Origin: UBA10107 sp963835585
Lineage (GTDB): Archaea > Nanobdellota > Nanobdellia > Woesearchaeales > UBA10107
Reading direction: 5' to 3'
Assembly: GCA_963835585.1 (NCBI GenBank)
Contig: CAWIGF010000001.1
Location: 62,001-126,000 of the forward strand
DNA: 64,000 bases
Part shown: positions 16,492 to 26,110 of the stretch, piece by piece
How the letters are laid out: every line of letters starts with the position of its first letter
How positions within the stretch are numbered: the first letter of the stretch is position 1
Notes under the pieces: model-generated
The model's database searches: none
What the model saw: the letters and a program-made list of their open reading frames with translations, nothing else
Told to the model about the DNA's origin: nothing
Made by a program: the position numbers and the translations under genes

Positions 16492-17346
16492 ATGGACAGG
16501 GAATTCCTTATTGGCGTCGAGGTTACAAGCAAGACTATTACCGCAGGCCTTGTTGATCTAAGCGGGAAGATAGTCAAAAAAATCTCACTCCAGACGGAAC
16601 TTTCAAAAGGGAAGAAAAGAGTCATAGATAACATATCATCCGCCATCAACAAAATAAAAAAGAACAAGATTCTCGGCGTCGGCGTCTCATTGCCAGGTGT
16701 CGTAAACAGAGAAAAAGGCATGGTAATAGATTCTCCGTTCCCGGGTTGGAGCGGATTGACTTTGAAGAAACTGCTTGAAGATCAAGTTCATACACCTGTT
16801 TTCATTGAAAATGAAGGTAGGTGTTTTGCGTTGGCCGAGTACAAATGCGGTACGTTCAAGCGGACAGAAAATGCAATTGGTGTCTTATTCAACGAGTCAA
16901 TAAGTTCTGGTCTGATCATTGACGGTAAGCTGACAAAAGGTTCCGCATGTGCAGCAGGATGCCTCAGTCATTCCATTGTTGATAACAAGAAAGGAAAGCT
17001 CGAGGACGTTGCTTCGCCAAGCTCCATTGAACGATTATTCAAGGAGAAGACAAAAAAGGCAAAACAAATTTCTGAGATTGTAACAATGGATAAGGATAAG
17101 AACGCAAGGGAAATCCTTTCGGCTGCCGGGACGCAATTTGGAGCAACCATGGCCCATCTTGTCAATGCGTTGAATCCTGAATTGATTATTGTCGGCGGAG
17201 TCTTGGCACGATCCGAGACATTCATGGAAGCCACGCAGCGTGCTGTGCTCAGCAAATCGAACGAAATTTGCGGAAAGCGCGTCAAGCTCATCGGATCAAA
17301 ATTAAATGACTCGGCAATACTTGGTGCCGCAAGCATCGTCACCTGA
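16492..17346 (+). CDS. ROK-family protein with altered active site
   Basis: 284 residues with the ROK sugar-kinase/regulator fold: phosphate-binding start LIGVEVTSKTITAGLVD, GVGVSLPGVVN and C-terminal LNPELIIVGGVLA. The catalytic Asp of the usual ENDAN is replaced (IENEGRCFALAEY), the first Asp of DxGxT is Glu, and the Cys zinc site of most ROK proteins is missing. It may be an inactive sensor or a kinase with changed chemistry. No DNA-binding domain. Confidence 0.8.
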   Translation: MDREFLIGVEVTSKTITAGLVDLSGKIVKKISLQTELSKGKKRVIDNISSAINKIKKNKILGVGVSLPGVVNREKGMVIDSPFPGWSGLTLKKLLEDQVHTPVFIENEGRCFALAEYKCGTFKRTENAIGVLFNESISSGLIIDGKLTKGSACAAGCLSHSIVDNKKGKLEDVASPSSIERLFKEKTKKAKQISEIVTMDKDKNAREILSAAGTQFGATMAHLVNALNPELIIVGGVLARSETFMEATQRAVLSKSNEICGKRVKLIGSKLNDSAILGAASIVT

Positions 17347-17754
17347 TTAGAATAATTTCTGAACTGTATTCCTTGTTTCTTTCATGACATCTGATGGTAA
17401 TTTCTTTCGCTTCCACTCATCCAAGCCATCCCCCTTGAATCGAGGAATCACATGAGCATGCGAATGCATCACGAACTGCCCGGCTGCCGCCTTGTTGTTG
17501 ATTCCAATGTTAATCCCGTCCGCATTTACTGCCTTTTGCACAACCGATGATGTTTTTTTTATCAATGACATCATATCGCGGGCAAGCTCATCAGGAATGT
17601 CAAAAATATCGCTGTAATGTTTTTTTGGAACAACAAGACAATGCCCCCTGTTAACGGGATTCAAATCCAGAAAGACTATAAAATTTGATGTTTCATGAAC
17701 GAGGTCCGCAGGAATTTCCTTGTTAATTATCTTGCAGAATATGCAGTCGACCAT
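17347..17754 (-). CDS. HIT family nucleotide hydrolase/transferase
   Basis: 135 residues. CIFCKIINKEIPADLV opens the protein with a CxxC zinc site, and HSHAHVIPR near residue 113 is the histidine triad. Hydrolyses nucleotide phosphoramidates or dinucleotides. ATG at 17754 was chosen because family proteins begin directly before CIFC; a TATA box (CTTATATATAA) lies about 25 nt upstream. Confidence 0.92.
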   Translation of the reverse strand: MVDCIFCKIINKEIPADLVHETSNFIVFLDLNPVNRGHCLVVPKKHYSDIFDIPDELARDMMSLIKKTSSVVQKAVNADGINIGINNKAAAGQFVMHSHAHVIPRFKGDGLDEWKRKKLPSDVMKETRNTVQKLF

Positions 17755-17827
17755 GCAATAAAGCAAGGATAAATTATATATAAGCATTTCCATCAAATTT
17801 ATATAATCAGTTCTTCGAACTAGAAAC

Positions 17828-19534
17828 ATGGACAAAATCAAAAAAGACATACGAAAATTTGCCTTATTGAACGGCTCGAAATTTGATTATGTCAATCCAG
17901 GTTCTGTTATTTCTGCGTTGATTGCCGAGCATCCAAGCATAAAGAAGAACATGAAAGAAGTCCAGACAATGATGAAGCCCATCATTAATGAAATCAACAA
18001 GATGAGCAAGGATGAACGCCTGCAAGAATTGAAAGATGTCGCTCCTGAACTGCTGGAAGAAAAGAAAGTCGAGAAGAGAGAAGGATTGAAGGATTTGCCG
18101 AACGTCAAGAGGGCAGTTGTGGTGAGAATTGCACCGTCTCCATCGGGGCCGCTGCACATAGGACATAGCTACATAACTGGACTCAATTACCAATACAAAC
18201 AGCAATACAAGGGAAAATTAATCTTGAGAATTGAAGATACGAATGCGGACAACATTGATCCTGATGCATATTCAATGATACCTGAGGATGCAAACTGGCT
18301 TACTGAAAATGGGATTGACTCAATCATCATCCAATCAGACAGAATGGATTTGTACTACGGATATATACTGCGACTTATCGAGGAGAATCACGCATATGTA
18401 TGCACATGCGAAACAGAAGTGTTCAAGGAAAAACTCAGCAAGAGTACACCTTGCATGTGTAGAAATCTTTCTGTGGATGAACAACTTAAAAGATGGGGTA
18501 AAATGCTGTGTGGTTACGATGAGGGAGAAGCGGTACTAAGATTCAAATCTGACATTCATCATAAAAATCCTGCAATGAGGGATTTTCCGTTGGCACGCAT
18601 AAATCTCTCCGAACATCCAAGAAAAGGAGAAGAGTACAGAGTATGGCCTTTGATGAATCTTGCAGTCGCAATTGATGATATGGAAATGGGAGTGACGCAT
18701 GCAATACGCGGAAAAGATCATGCAGACAACGCGCTGCGCCAGGAAATGATTCACAAAGTGCTCAAAGTAGATACTCCTGAATCAGTTTCAGTTGGGAGAA
18801 TAAATTTTGAAGGATTCGATTTGAGCACGACACAAACCAAATTGAAAATCAAGGAAGGAGAATATGACGGATGGGACGACATAAGATTGCCTTTCCTGCA
18901 GTCATTCAAACGAAGAGGATATCAGCCAGGAGCATTAAGGAAGTTCGCTGTTTCGTTGGGAGTAACACAGACAGACAAGACTGTATCCCAGGAAGAATTC
19001 ATGAAATCGTTGAATTATTTCAACAAAGAAATAATCGATCCTGTTGCAAACAGGTATTTCTGTGTGAGAAATCCTGTCGTGATCACGATCAAAAACGCGC
19101 CGGAACTAGAAATCGAGCAGGATTTGCACCCCGACAACAAGAAAGGCGGGAGAAAATTCAAGACTAACCAGAATTTCTATATCGAGAAGGATGATTATGA
19201 TCAATTGCAGAACGGACAGCTCGTCAGATTGATGGGTTGTTTGAACTTCAGGGTAATCAAGAAAACCCCAAAGGAAAATATGTTTGAATTTGATTCAAAA
19301 GAATATGGAATATTCAGGGATGATGCAAGCAAGGACAAGAAACAAATTCACTGGCTGCCACAGGATCAGAGCCAACTTACAAAAATAAAGATAAAATTAG
19401 AAGACAATACTGATGTTGATTGTTTCGCGGAGAAGGGAGTTGAGAACGTTAAAGTAAATAATGTTGTTCAATTCGAACGGTTTGGTTTCTGCAGGTGCGA
19501 TTCAAAGAATAGTTTCTGGTACGGGCACAGATGA
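17828..19534 (+). CDS. gltX: Glutamyl-tRNA synthetase, archaeal type
   Basis: 568 residues. An N-terminal helical extension (1-95) precedes the class I catalytic core: RIAPSPSGPLHIGHSY (HIGH, about 108-118), RIEDTNADNI, and a KMSKS equivalent near FDLSTTQTKLKI (about 327). The beta-barrel anticodon domain typical of archaeal/eukaryotic enzymes follows. Charges tRNA-Glu and often tRNA-Gln. Confidence 0.94.
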   Translation: MDKIKKDIRKFALLNGSKFDYVNPGSVISALIAEHPSIKKNMKEVQTMMKPIINEINKMSKDERLQELKDVAPELLEEKKVEKREGLKDLPNVKRAVVVRIAPSPSGPLHIGHSYITGLNYQYKQQYKGKLILRIEDTNADNIDPDAYSMIPEDANWLTENGIDSIIIQSDRMDLYYGYILRLIEENHAYVCTCETEVFKEKLSKSTPCMCRNLSVDEQLKRWGKMLCGYDEGEAVLRFKSDIHHKNPAMRDFPLARINLSEHPRKGEEYRVWPLMNLAVAIDDMEMGVTHAIRGKDHADNALRQEMIHKVLKVDTPESVSVGRINFEGFDLSTTQTKLKIKEGEYDGWDDIRLPFLQSFKRRGYQPGALRKFAVSLGVTQTDKTVSQEEFMKSLNYFNKEIIDPVANRYFCVRNPVVITIKNAPELEIEQDLHPDNKKGGRKFKTNQNFYIEKDDYDQLQNGQLVRLMGCLNFRVIKKTPKENMFEFDSKEYGIFRDDASKDKKQIHWLPQDQSQLTKIKIKLEDNTDVDCFAEKGVENVKVNNVVQFERFGFCRCDSKNSFWYGHR

Positions 19535-19538
19535 AGAA

Positions 19539-19581
19539 TAACAAATTATGAAGAGTATTATAACAAATTATGAAGAGTATT
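19539..19581 (+). repeat. Two tandem copies of a 22-bp unit
   Basis: TAACAAATTATGAAGAGTAT(T) occurs at 19539-19559 and 19561-19581, just after the gltX stop. A recent local duplication with no obvious role. Confidence 0.85.
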
Positions 19582-19777
19582 GCCTGTCAGGTTGTCGAGT
19601 ATAATTCGGCTGATTACATCTAAGATATATCTCGTTTAAATGCTGAGTATCTACAGGTCGCGTTTCATTTGAATCAGGTATTCTTTTATAATTCGAAGAA
19701 GAAGAGAATAAATGAAATAATCCCGAAAGCGTGTCTGACAGAACAGGCTTCTTTCCTAACCGAGCAGTCAAGTCCAT
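19568..19777 (-). CDS. Small unknown protein, 69 aa
   Basis: Starts at an ATG with a good ribosome binding site (AAAGGTGAAGTT) and a TATA-like ATTTATATAGAT about 55 nt upstream. Sequence begins MDLTARLGKKPVLSD and is polar with no recognised motif. It converges on gltX and its end lies within the tandem repeat. Confidence 0.45.
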   Translation of the reverse strand: MDLTARLGKKPVLSDTLSGLFHLFSSSSNYKRIPDSNETRPVDTQHLNEIYLRCNQPNYTRQPDRQYSS

Positions 19778-19989
19778 AACTTCACCTTTGTTCGCCTTGG
19801 GTAAGGCTAATACTGATTTAATTATCAAATCTATATAAATATTCTGATTCCTCACCACCAACAAGGGACAATATTATTCATTTTATAAATATCCTCGAAA
19901 CATTTTTAAACAGAAATGGCCTAAATAAGCGTTATAGGCGTTTAAAACGCATAATAAGCGTTTTTGACAAAAAATGAGAGGTGCTAAAA

Positions 19990-20160
19990 ATGGGAGATAG
20001 TTTGGTTGTAAAGGCAAAGATCAAAGACGAGGCCAAGGGATTTAATGTTTCTGGAGATTTCGCTGATGCTTTGAGTGAAAAAGTGAGCAAAGTTATCAAA
20101 AAGGCCTGCGAACGAGCCGAAGCAAACAGCAGAAAAACAGTTATGGCAAAAGATCTGTAA
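19990..20160 (+). CDS. Histone-fold-like small protein, 56 aa
   Basis: Residues 15-56 (NVSGDFADALSEKVSKVIKKA, then AEANSRKTVMAKDL) follow the pattern of the long helix and C-terminal half of archaeal histone-like/DUF1931 proteins. Shorter than a full histone fold. GAGGTG ribosome binding site upstream. Probably binds DNA as a dimer. Confidence 0.75.
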   Translation: MGDSLVVKAKIKDEAKGFNVSGDFADALSEKVSKVIKKACERAEANSRKTVMAKDL

Positions 20161-20170
20161 AAGATCTTTT
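20148..20170. terminator. Bidirectional terminator-like hairpin
   Basis: AAAAGATC (20148-20155) and GATCTTTT (20163-20170) form an 8-bp stem with a 7-nt loop, followed by a T-run. It separates the converging histone-like and coiled-coil genes and overlaps the last codons of the former. Confidence 0.5.
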
Positions 20171-20172
20171 AC

Positions 20173-20700
20173 TTATTTTTTTAATTCTCTTAGCTTTTCC
20201 TTTGACGCAGAAATTCTCTCCTTGATTCTTTCCAATAGTGATTCAGGATATGAAGGATTATCTTTCAGTTCATAGTATTTTGCCTCAAGTGCGTATAATT
20301 TGTCTTCCATTTCCTCAACCAAGGATGGCTTTATTTCCTCATTGAGTTGTTCTTTCAATGATTCTTCGTTTACTTTCTTCCCAACCTTTTCCAATAACTC
20401 GTTTAATTTCTGTATTTTCAAATCGAGCTCTTCCTCTTTTTTCTTCAATTGTGCATGTGATTCATACTCTTTTTTAGATATTCTAGAAACGCCCAGTTTC
20501 TTGTCAAGCATAATTGATATGTGTTTCTCCAATTTTTCTAATTCTGCGGAAATTACTGATTTTTTCGGAGATTGCGCAGCAACAATCCTTATCTTCTGCA
20601 AATAACCACGCAATTTATCCCGAGAAATTTGCTGCTCGTTGACTTTTTTGGCAGCAAGAGAAAGATTGTAAAAAAGTTTTTTCATTCCAGGATGCATCAA
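20173..20700 (-). CDS. Coiled-coil protein, 175 aa
   Basis: Lys/Glu/Leu-rich throughout, with heptads from about 60 to 175 (KKKEEELDLKIQKLNELLEKV). No membrane span. Lies 12 nt after another coiled-coil gene in the same direction, so probably co-transcribed. Function unknown; similar in style to CHMP/PspA-type proteins but no firm match. Confidence 0.65.
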   Translation of the reverse strand: MMHPGMKKLFYNLSLAAKKVNEQQISRDKLRGYLQKIRIVAAQSPKKSVISAELEKLEKHISIMLDKKLGVSRISKKEYESHAQLKKKEEELDLKIQKLNELLEKVGKKVNEESLKEQLNEEIKPSLVEEMEDKLYALEAKYYELKDNPSYPESLLERIKERISASKEKLRELKK

Positions 20701-20712
20701 TTACCTCGGTAA

Positions 20713-21288
20713 TTACTTAATCAACCCACCAAACATCCCTTTCTTTTCATCTCTTTTGGGAGGCATTGGTGGTGCTGGTGGCATCGGCATGCTCATACCT
20801 TGTGAAGGTGATTGTGGAGGCATTCCCCCTAGTGGTGGAAGACGTGGAGAAGTGGGTGTATTTTGTTGTTGCGGAGCGGCCATTGCTGGACGTTGCATCG
20901 GTTGCTGTTGCGGTCTCATCTGAGGAGGTTGCTGCGGTCTTGGTCTCTGCTGTTGCTGTTCTTTTGCGGAAACCATATCGGCAACCGCCAAAATTCCTTT
21001 AGCTATCTTTTGGTTTTGATCCGAAAGATCATCAAGCCTTTGCTCTATCGGCTGTATTCGCTTGGCAATGACGTCCGACTCCCGTTCCTCTGCTTTCATT
21101 TGATCAGAAGCCTCTTTGAATATTTCAATTAGCGTCTCCATGTTATCATTCAGTTTATCTATGCTTTCCTGGAGAGACTTTCCGGATTTGGTTCCACCAA
21201 GAGGATTTTTCTTTAAGTAATCAACATCCTGTTTGAGCTCAGAAACTTCCTTCGAACTAAGGAGAGTATATTCGTCATCAGCCATCAA
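20713..21288 (-). CDS. Coiled-coil protein with Pro/Gln-rich tail, 191 aa
   Basis: Residues 10-105 form a coiled coil; residues 110-180 are Pro/Gln/Met-rich (RPRPQQPPQMRPQQQPM and MSMPMPPAPPMPP); the end is KKGMFGGLIK. A disordered linker with a short C-terminal anchor is likely. Such proteins are common in Woese-/Pacearchaeota-like genomes. Function unknown. Confidence 0.7.
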   Translation of the reverse strand: MMADDEYTLLSSKEVSELKQDVDYLKKNPLGGTKSGKSLQESIDKLNDNMETLIEIFKEASDQMKAEERESDVIAKRIQPIEQRLDDLSDQNQKIAKGILAVADMVSAKEQQQQRPRPQQPPQMRPQQQPMQRPAMAAPQQQNTPTSPRLPPLGGMPPQSPSQGMSMPMPPAPPMPPKRDEKKGMFGGLIK

Positions 21289-21371
21289 TCCACCTCTTTG
21301 TTAGAGTGAATTTAGGCTTGATTTCTTTATAAAGTTTGCGCAGAAAAGCCCTTAAACCGCGTTAAAACAAG

Positions 21372-21839
21372 TTATTGGGAAGAGGACCCATTTTCTTCGA
21401 TTAGCCTATTCTTGTTATTTTCAGAAGGAATCACTTCAGAAATTTTGCAAGTCGCGAATCCCTTTGTTTTTTCATCATTTTGCAATACAAATGAACCGTT
21501 ATAGGCAAAAGAACTGCCATTTTCTGTTTGATGCGTCTCGATTGGATCACCAAAATTGTAATCAACTCGGCCATGTGGAGACATTACAAGAAATTCCAAA
21601 CTTTCGTCAGAAAGATTTCCCAATAGGACCAAATCTGAATCACAAGAATGGCATGAAGCCTTTCCTTTGCATGCAACTGTACCCTGTATTCTTTTATTGT
21701 TGAATAGTTTGTAAAAATTTCCGGAATAAGCCATCCGTATCCCATGTGAATTTGACTCAACTTCAATTTTATATTCTGTTCTTGATGGTTGTCTGTGACA
21801 TGAACCTGAACTGTAACACACTTTAATTCCCCATATCAT
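21372..21839 (-). CDS. Unknown Cys-containing protein, 155 aa
   Basis: Overlaps the end of the thermosome gene by 17 nt and follows it in the same direction. Two Cys pairs (CYSSGSC and CKGKASCHSC) and an Asn/Ser-rich beta-like sequence. No signal peptide is obvious. The start is uncertain because of the overlap. Confidence 0.5.
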   Translation of the reverse strand: MIWGIKVCYSSGSCHRQPSRTEYKIEVESNSHGIRMAYSGNFYKLFNNKRIQGTVACKGKASCHSCDSDLVLLGNLSDESLEFLVMSPHGRVDYNFGDPIETHQTENGSSFAYNGSFVLQNDEKTKGFATCKISEVIPSENNKNRLIEENGSSSQ

Positions 21840-23448
21840 CCATGTTCATTGGCTTTTGCATCGGCTGGTTCTGTCCTGACGCAATAACATCATCGATTCT
21901 CAGAATCATCTCGGCAACTTCCGCTGCGGAGGAAACAGCCTGCGTCTTTATTTTCAACGGTTCAATTATTCCTTCGTCCCATGCATCAATTATTTTTCCG
22001 GTGAACACATCGATTCCTGCCCATTTGACCCCTTTGTCATGGGCAACTTTCAGATCTGTAAGGACATCAATTGGATCGAGCCCCGCATTTTCCGCGAGCG
22101 TTATCGGAATGATTTCCATCGCATCGGCGAAAGCGAGTACTGCCAACTGCTCCCTGCCGCTCAACGAAGTAGCGAATAATCGCAGGTTTCGTGCAACTTC
22201 AACTTCGCATGCTCCTGCACCTGCGACAACTCTTCCTGATTTTATTGCAGCGACCAAGTCACCTATCGCGTCTTCCATTGCCCGCTTAACTTCCGCGACA
22301 ATATGCTCAGTTCCTCCCTTAACTAGAATCGTTACTGACTTTGACAAGCTTGTGCCGCTCACGTACGTTACATTATCATCTCCCATCTTCCGTTCCTCGA
22401 CAATTTCTGCATATCCCAAATCGGATGAGCTCAAGTCAGAGAGCTTTGTTACAATCGCTGCTCCTGTTGCTCTCGCTAATTTTGCCATGTCCGATTTCTT
22501 TACCCTTCTGCATGCATAAATGCTATGCTTTGCGAGATAATGCTGAGCCAATTCATCTATTCCTTTCTGACAGAACACAACATTGACATGCAATGAGGAC
22601 AATTTGTCGACCATTTCCTTTATGATCCGTTCCTCAGTCTCTAGGAACGAGTGCAGTTGCGATGGGTCCGTGATTTGTATTTTCGCTTCTATCTCAGTAT
22701 TCTTTATTTCAAGAGCAGAATCAATCAATGCTATCTTCGGATTTGCCAGTTTCTGGGGCATTCCGGAATGAACTTTTTCCTTGTCGAGAATAAGACCCTC
22801 AATTATCTCTGAGTCCTCGACACTATTCCCTATCTTCTTCTCTATCGCGATATCGTCGCGCTCGATGACAAAATTTCCTTTTTCATCTTTTTCAATGACT
22901 TTTATAAGTGCCTTCAGGCACAGCAGGGAAAGTTTTTCTTTCGCAACCTCTGCCCCCTTTCCAGTCATTGCCGTCAATGCTATCTTCTTCAATAAATCAA
23001 GATTTCGCTCGTCAATATGCTCGGAAATATTCCTCAATATAATCTGCGTTTTTTCCTCCGCAATCCTGTATCCCTTTACAATGATGGTTGGATGAATATT
23101 TTTGTCGAGAAGAGTTTCTGCCTGTTTGAGCAATTCTCCTGCAAGAACAGCTGCCGTCGTCGTTCCGTCTCCAACAACTTCTTCCTGTGTCTTCGCAACT
23201 TCGACAAGCATTTTTGCGGCTGGATGATCCATCTGCATTTCCCTCAGGATTGTCGCGCCATCATTCGTGATGGTGATATCCCCAAGCGCGTCAACAAGCA
23301 TCTTGTCCATTCCTTTTGGACCCAATGTTGTCCTGACTGTTTCCGCTACTAACTTTGCGGCCGCAATATTATTTCTTTGGGCAGACCTTCCTGTGGTCCT
23401 GGTTGTGCTTTCAGGTAGAATGAATATTGGTTGAACGTCTTTAGCCAT
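21823..23448 (-). CDS. thsA: Thermosome (group II chaperonin) subunit
   Basis: 541 residues. ATP-site motifs TLGPKGMDKMLVD, ITNDGATILREM and GDGTTTAAVLAGELL (about 92-106), and C-terminal AGAGACEVEVA. The tail is Met/Asn/Asp (KPMNMDDMGN) rather than the GGM repeats of many homologues. Folds cytosolic proteins in a double-ring. TATA box (CTTTATAAATA) about 38 nt before the ATG survives, but an IS sits right behind it. The reading frame is open upstream into the transposase. Confidence 0.96.
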   Translation of the reverse strand: MAKDVQPIFILPESTTRTTGRSAQRNNIAAAKLVAETVRTTLGPKGMDKMLVDALGDITITNDGATILREMQMDHPAAKMLVEVAKTQEEVVGDGTTTAAVLAGELLKQAETLLDKNIHPTIIVKGYRIAEEKTQIILRNISEHIDERNLDLLKKIALTAMTGKGAEVAKEKLSLLCLKALIKVIEKDEKGNFVIERDDIAIEKKIGNSVEDSEIIEGLILDKEKVHSGMPQKLANPKIALIDSALEIKNTEIEAKIQITDPSQLHSFLETEERIIKEMVDKLSSLHVNVVFCQKGIDELAQHYLAKHSIYACRRVKKSDMAKLARATGAAIVTKLSDLSSSDLGYAEIVEERKMGDDNVTYVSGTSLSKSVTILVKGGTEHIVAEVKRAMEDAIGDLVAAIKSGRVVAGAGACEVEVARNLRLFATSLSGREQLAVLAFADAMEIIPITLAENAGLDPIDVLTDLKVAHDKGVKWAGIDVFTGKIIDAWDEGIIEPLKIKTQAVSSAAEVAEMILRIDDVIASGQNQPMQKPMNMDDMGN

Positions 23449-23506
23449 CTTTCCCTCAATGAGTACGCTAACCACCCTATCCTTATTTATAAAGGTTATC
23501 ATGGTC

Positions 23507-24324
23507 AGGCTCTGTCCTAAAAGTCGGTAAAGCCAAGAAAATAAGTTATGGCAGACTAGCCGCAAATATACTTCTGTGCGGATTGTCCGCACAGTTTTGG
23601 AGCTGACACTAGCTCCAAACTTGCGTTTTATACTGCTGTTGCTTGATTCAACAAGCGATCTTCGATGATACGTTCTCAATCGATACTGCCTCGCCATTTT
23701 CTTACGATAACGACCTCGCTTTGCGTTCTTTTTCGCTGGAACCATGAGCACCATGTTGTGCTCATGCGCAAACTTGAACAAATACTCGGCAGAATATCCT
23801 TTGTCTGCCACAGCAATCCTCGGATTACTGTTTTTTAAGAGAAATTTCGCATCCTTGATGTCGTGTGCTGGAAGCACACGAATCTTCGCAGCGCAGAATT
23901 TCTTTTTTCGCGTGTCGAATGCTGTGCTTAGTTTGATGGGAATACAAGGGAAATTCCCGTCGATGCGCTTCAGATAATGATAGCTCGGATTTGTCCTCGA
24001 CAAACCTGTGCTGTCGATGGCAACGAGATGCGAGTTGCCACAAGTTATGCTCAATATTTTCTGCCAGAAAGCTGTATCGAGTTTTGCAGCGGTATACTGC
24101 AACGCTGATTTGCTTGGGCATCGTATGCCAAGCAAATCGCAGTGTTCCCGGACCCTGCGATAGGACAATCTGCAATATGCCTTGATGATCAGTGCGTGCA
24201 AATGCTCCAGAAATTCATACGTCTTCGGTCCGAAATGGTGCAGCCATCTCGGACAGCCCAATCTCCTCAACAAACGCTTAAGTTTTTGTATTAGTTTTGT
24301 TTCTTTTCCCATGTGGGGGTTCAC
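23507..24324 (-). CDS. IS4/IS5-type DDE transposase without its own stop
   Basis: About 272 residues within the IS. DDE signature: D in LVAIDSTGL (about 100), D in AVADKGYSAEY (about 171) and E in RRSLVESSNSSIKRKFG (about 228). The frame runs through the terminal repeat (LLGQSL) with no stop, across the target duplication and in frame into the thermosome, giving a potential 833-residue fusion. A native stop may depend on the target site. Confidence 0.88.
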
Positions 24325-24398
24325 TCCCCACCCCAGAACAGCCTAGCGGCTGTCTGGGTTATTAGTTTTATGAATTACAGAGATTTAGGACAGAGCCT
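23507..24398 (-). mobile_element. 892-bp insertion sequence, IS4/IS5-type
   Basis: Ends are perfect 15-bp inverted repeats (AGGCTCTGTCCTAAA at 23507-23521 and its complement at 24384-24398). A 7-bp target duplication CATGGTC flanks it (23500-23506 and 24399-24405). It lies between the divergent thermosome and MaoC-like promoters. Perfect ends and duplication indicate recent insertion. Confidence 0.93.
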
Positions 24399-24445
24399 CA
24401 TGGTCAATAAAGCTTAAATATATCCCTCCGAAAAAGAGAAATCCT

Positions 24446-25324
24446 ATGGGGAAAAACTCAGTACTTTCCAATATTGTTATCAAACAAGAAGAAGAAAAAA
24501 TCACAGCACATGCAGACTATATGCCACTTCGTATTGATTCCGAGAACTTCGTTCGTCTTACACATGATCGAAATCCAATCCACTACAAACTTCCTATATG
24601 CAACGAGGCAATTGCTCCAGGGTTCATGCACACGACAGCTGCGTTGGCATTGCTCTCAGAAATCATGCGTAATGATAATGACCATTTCCCCAGATACTGG
24701 ATTCAAGAAGTTAACATGAATGGTGTGGTCATTACAGGTATTCCACACAAAACGGAGACGACATTCGACCCAAAAAATAAGATACAGATTTCAAACATCT
24801 TAAATCCAAAGAATAGTGTGCAATGCAGCATTAAAAATTCAGGCTACGATATATGGCAAGACATTCCTTTACCATCCGCAACCCTCATACATCAGGATCA
24901 CATAGAAATCCCAGACGAATCAGTACTTTCAGATTTTGGAAGCATACTAAATCCGAATCTCAACGGCATGCAAACTCCATTCTATGCGCTCGCTTGTGCA
25001 TCATCAGTTGTCTTCTCCGCGATAGATGCCAAAAAAATACGTAATCCTGCACAAGAAGTGATGAACATGTATGCTAGTCAGCACATTCAAACAGATATGG
25101 AAACTCTAAAATCCATAAAAAAAAGCATGACACTGGATTTTTACCTCTCTGAACCAGACAAGTTCGGCGTAATCTCTCCTTCGACGATAGATATGTGCGT
25201 CATAGGAAAAAATGAGAACGGAGAGGTGGCATACATCGTCTCTGCGCCGCTAGCATTCAAGGAAGAAGCCCGCATGATGAAGTTGATAAGACGGTATTTG
25301 AAGCAGATAACGCCCACGCAATGA
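24446..25324 (+). CDS. MaoC-like hot-dog domain protein
   Basis: 292 residues. RLTHDRNPIHYKLPICNEAIAPGFMHTTAAL (positions about 37-67) carries the Asp-x-Asn-Pro-x-His hydratase motif of MaoC dehydratases, which hydrate enoyl thioesters. The rest may be a second degenerate hot-dog domain. TATA box (CTTAAATATA) about 25 nt upstream, beside the IS. Unexpected in a reduced archaeon; substrate unknown. Confidence 0.7.
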   Translation: MGKNSVLSNIVIKQEEEKITAHADYMPLRIDSENFVRLTHDRNPIHYKLPICNEAIAPGFMHTTAALALLSEIMRNDNDHFPRYWIQEVNMNGVVITGIPHKTETTFDPKNKIQISNILNPKNSVQCSIKNSGYDIWQDIPLPSATLIHQDHIEIPDESVLSDFGSILNPNLNGMQTPFYALACASSVVFSAIDAKKIRNPAQEVMNMYASQHIQTDMETLKSIKKSMTLDFYLSEPDKFGVISPSTIDMCVIGKNENGEVAYIVSAPLAFKEEARMMKLIRRYLKQITPTQ

Positions 25325-25390
25325 AGCGATGATTTCCTGTCTCAAAAGATACATGCTCCTTTCATTCAGAATTGTTATAAATTAGCGTTT

Positions 25391-25978
25391 ATGTTTCAAC
25401 ACATGCAAAAACCAAAATTCATGCAAAAACCAAAATTGGAATTACCGAATGATCCATATTCTCTCATAGACAATAAGGGCGGAATACATCCCTATTACTT
25501 ATCGCAAATGTATATTCGCATCCATAAAACAATAGCAGAAAAAATTGGAGAAGAAACTCTTCAACACAGATTGTTCTTCGAAAATGACAAGAAAAAAGAT
25601 GATTATCATTTTAAATTAAGCAAGCAATATAAAAAATATTTTTATTGTGCACTAAAAGACAAGAAAATAAAACAAGAACTTGCCTCTCTGCCAAACATAG
25701 AAGCGATTCTTTCCATAATAGGAAATGCAACGTCCGGACATCTGAAAGACAACAAGAAAAAATACAATGCATTGGTTCACGAAGCAATTCAAAATTATTC
25801 CTTTCCAAGCGAAACACATCCAAATGAAGGACAATCAGAAGCAGGCGAGCACAACAGTTTAGTATCATGGAAGGGGGTCAGAAAAATAAAATTCAATACA
25901 AAACCTAGAAAGATAACTGAATTACTGCAAAGATGCGACCCAAAAAACAATCCAGATCTGAAGAAACAGTATGAATAG
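25391..25978 (+). CDS. Unknown protein, 195 aa
   Basis: Begins with a repeated KPKFMQKPKLEL, then a Lys-rich helical sequence with no recognised motif. Follows the MaoC-like gene by 66 nt in the same direction. A second in-frame ATG four codons in is an alternative start. Hypothetical. Confidence 0.55.
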   Translation: MFQHMQKPKFMQKPKLELPNDPYSLIDNKGGIHPYYLSQMYIRIHKTIAEKIGEETLQHRLFFENDKKKDDYHFKLSKQYKKYFYCALKDKKIKQELASLPNIEAILSIIGNATSGHLKDNKKKYNALVHEAIQNYSFPSETHPNEGQSEAGEHNSLVSWKGVRKIKFNTKPRKITELLQRCDPKNNPDLKKQYE

Positions 25979-26110
25979 AATGTCTCATATATTTTTTCTA
26001 TATTGAAAATAATTAGCAAAAATCAACAGCAACGTTTATAAACAACCCCTATAACAAAAGGAATAAATCTTCTATTCTGGTTTAAATCGGAAGTAGAGGG
26101 GTTTCGAAAA

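Noticed and set aside
19900..19980. Short repeated GCGTTT/AAACGC motif as a CRISPR-like array
   Set aside because: Only two or three partial inverted copies, no regular spacers.
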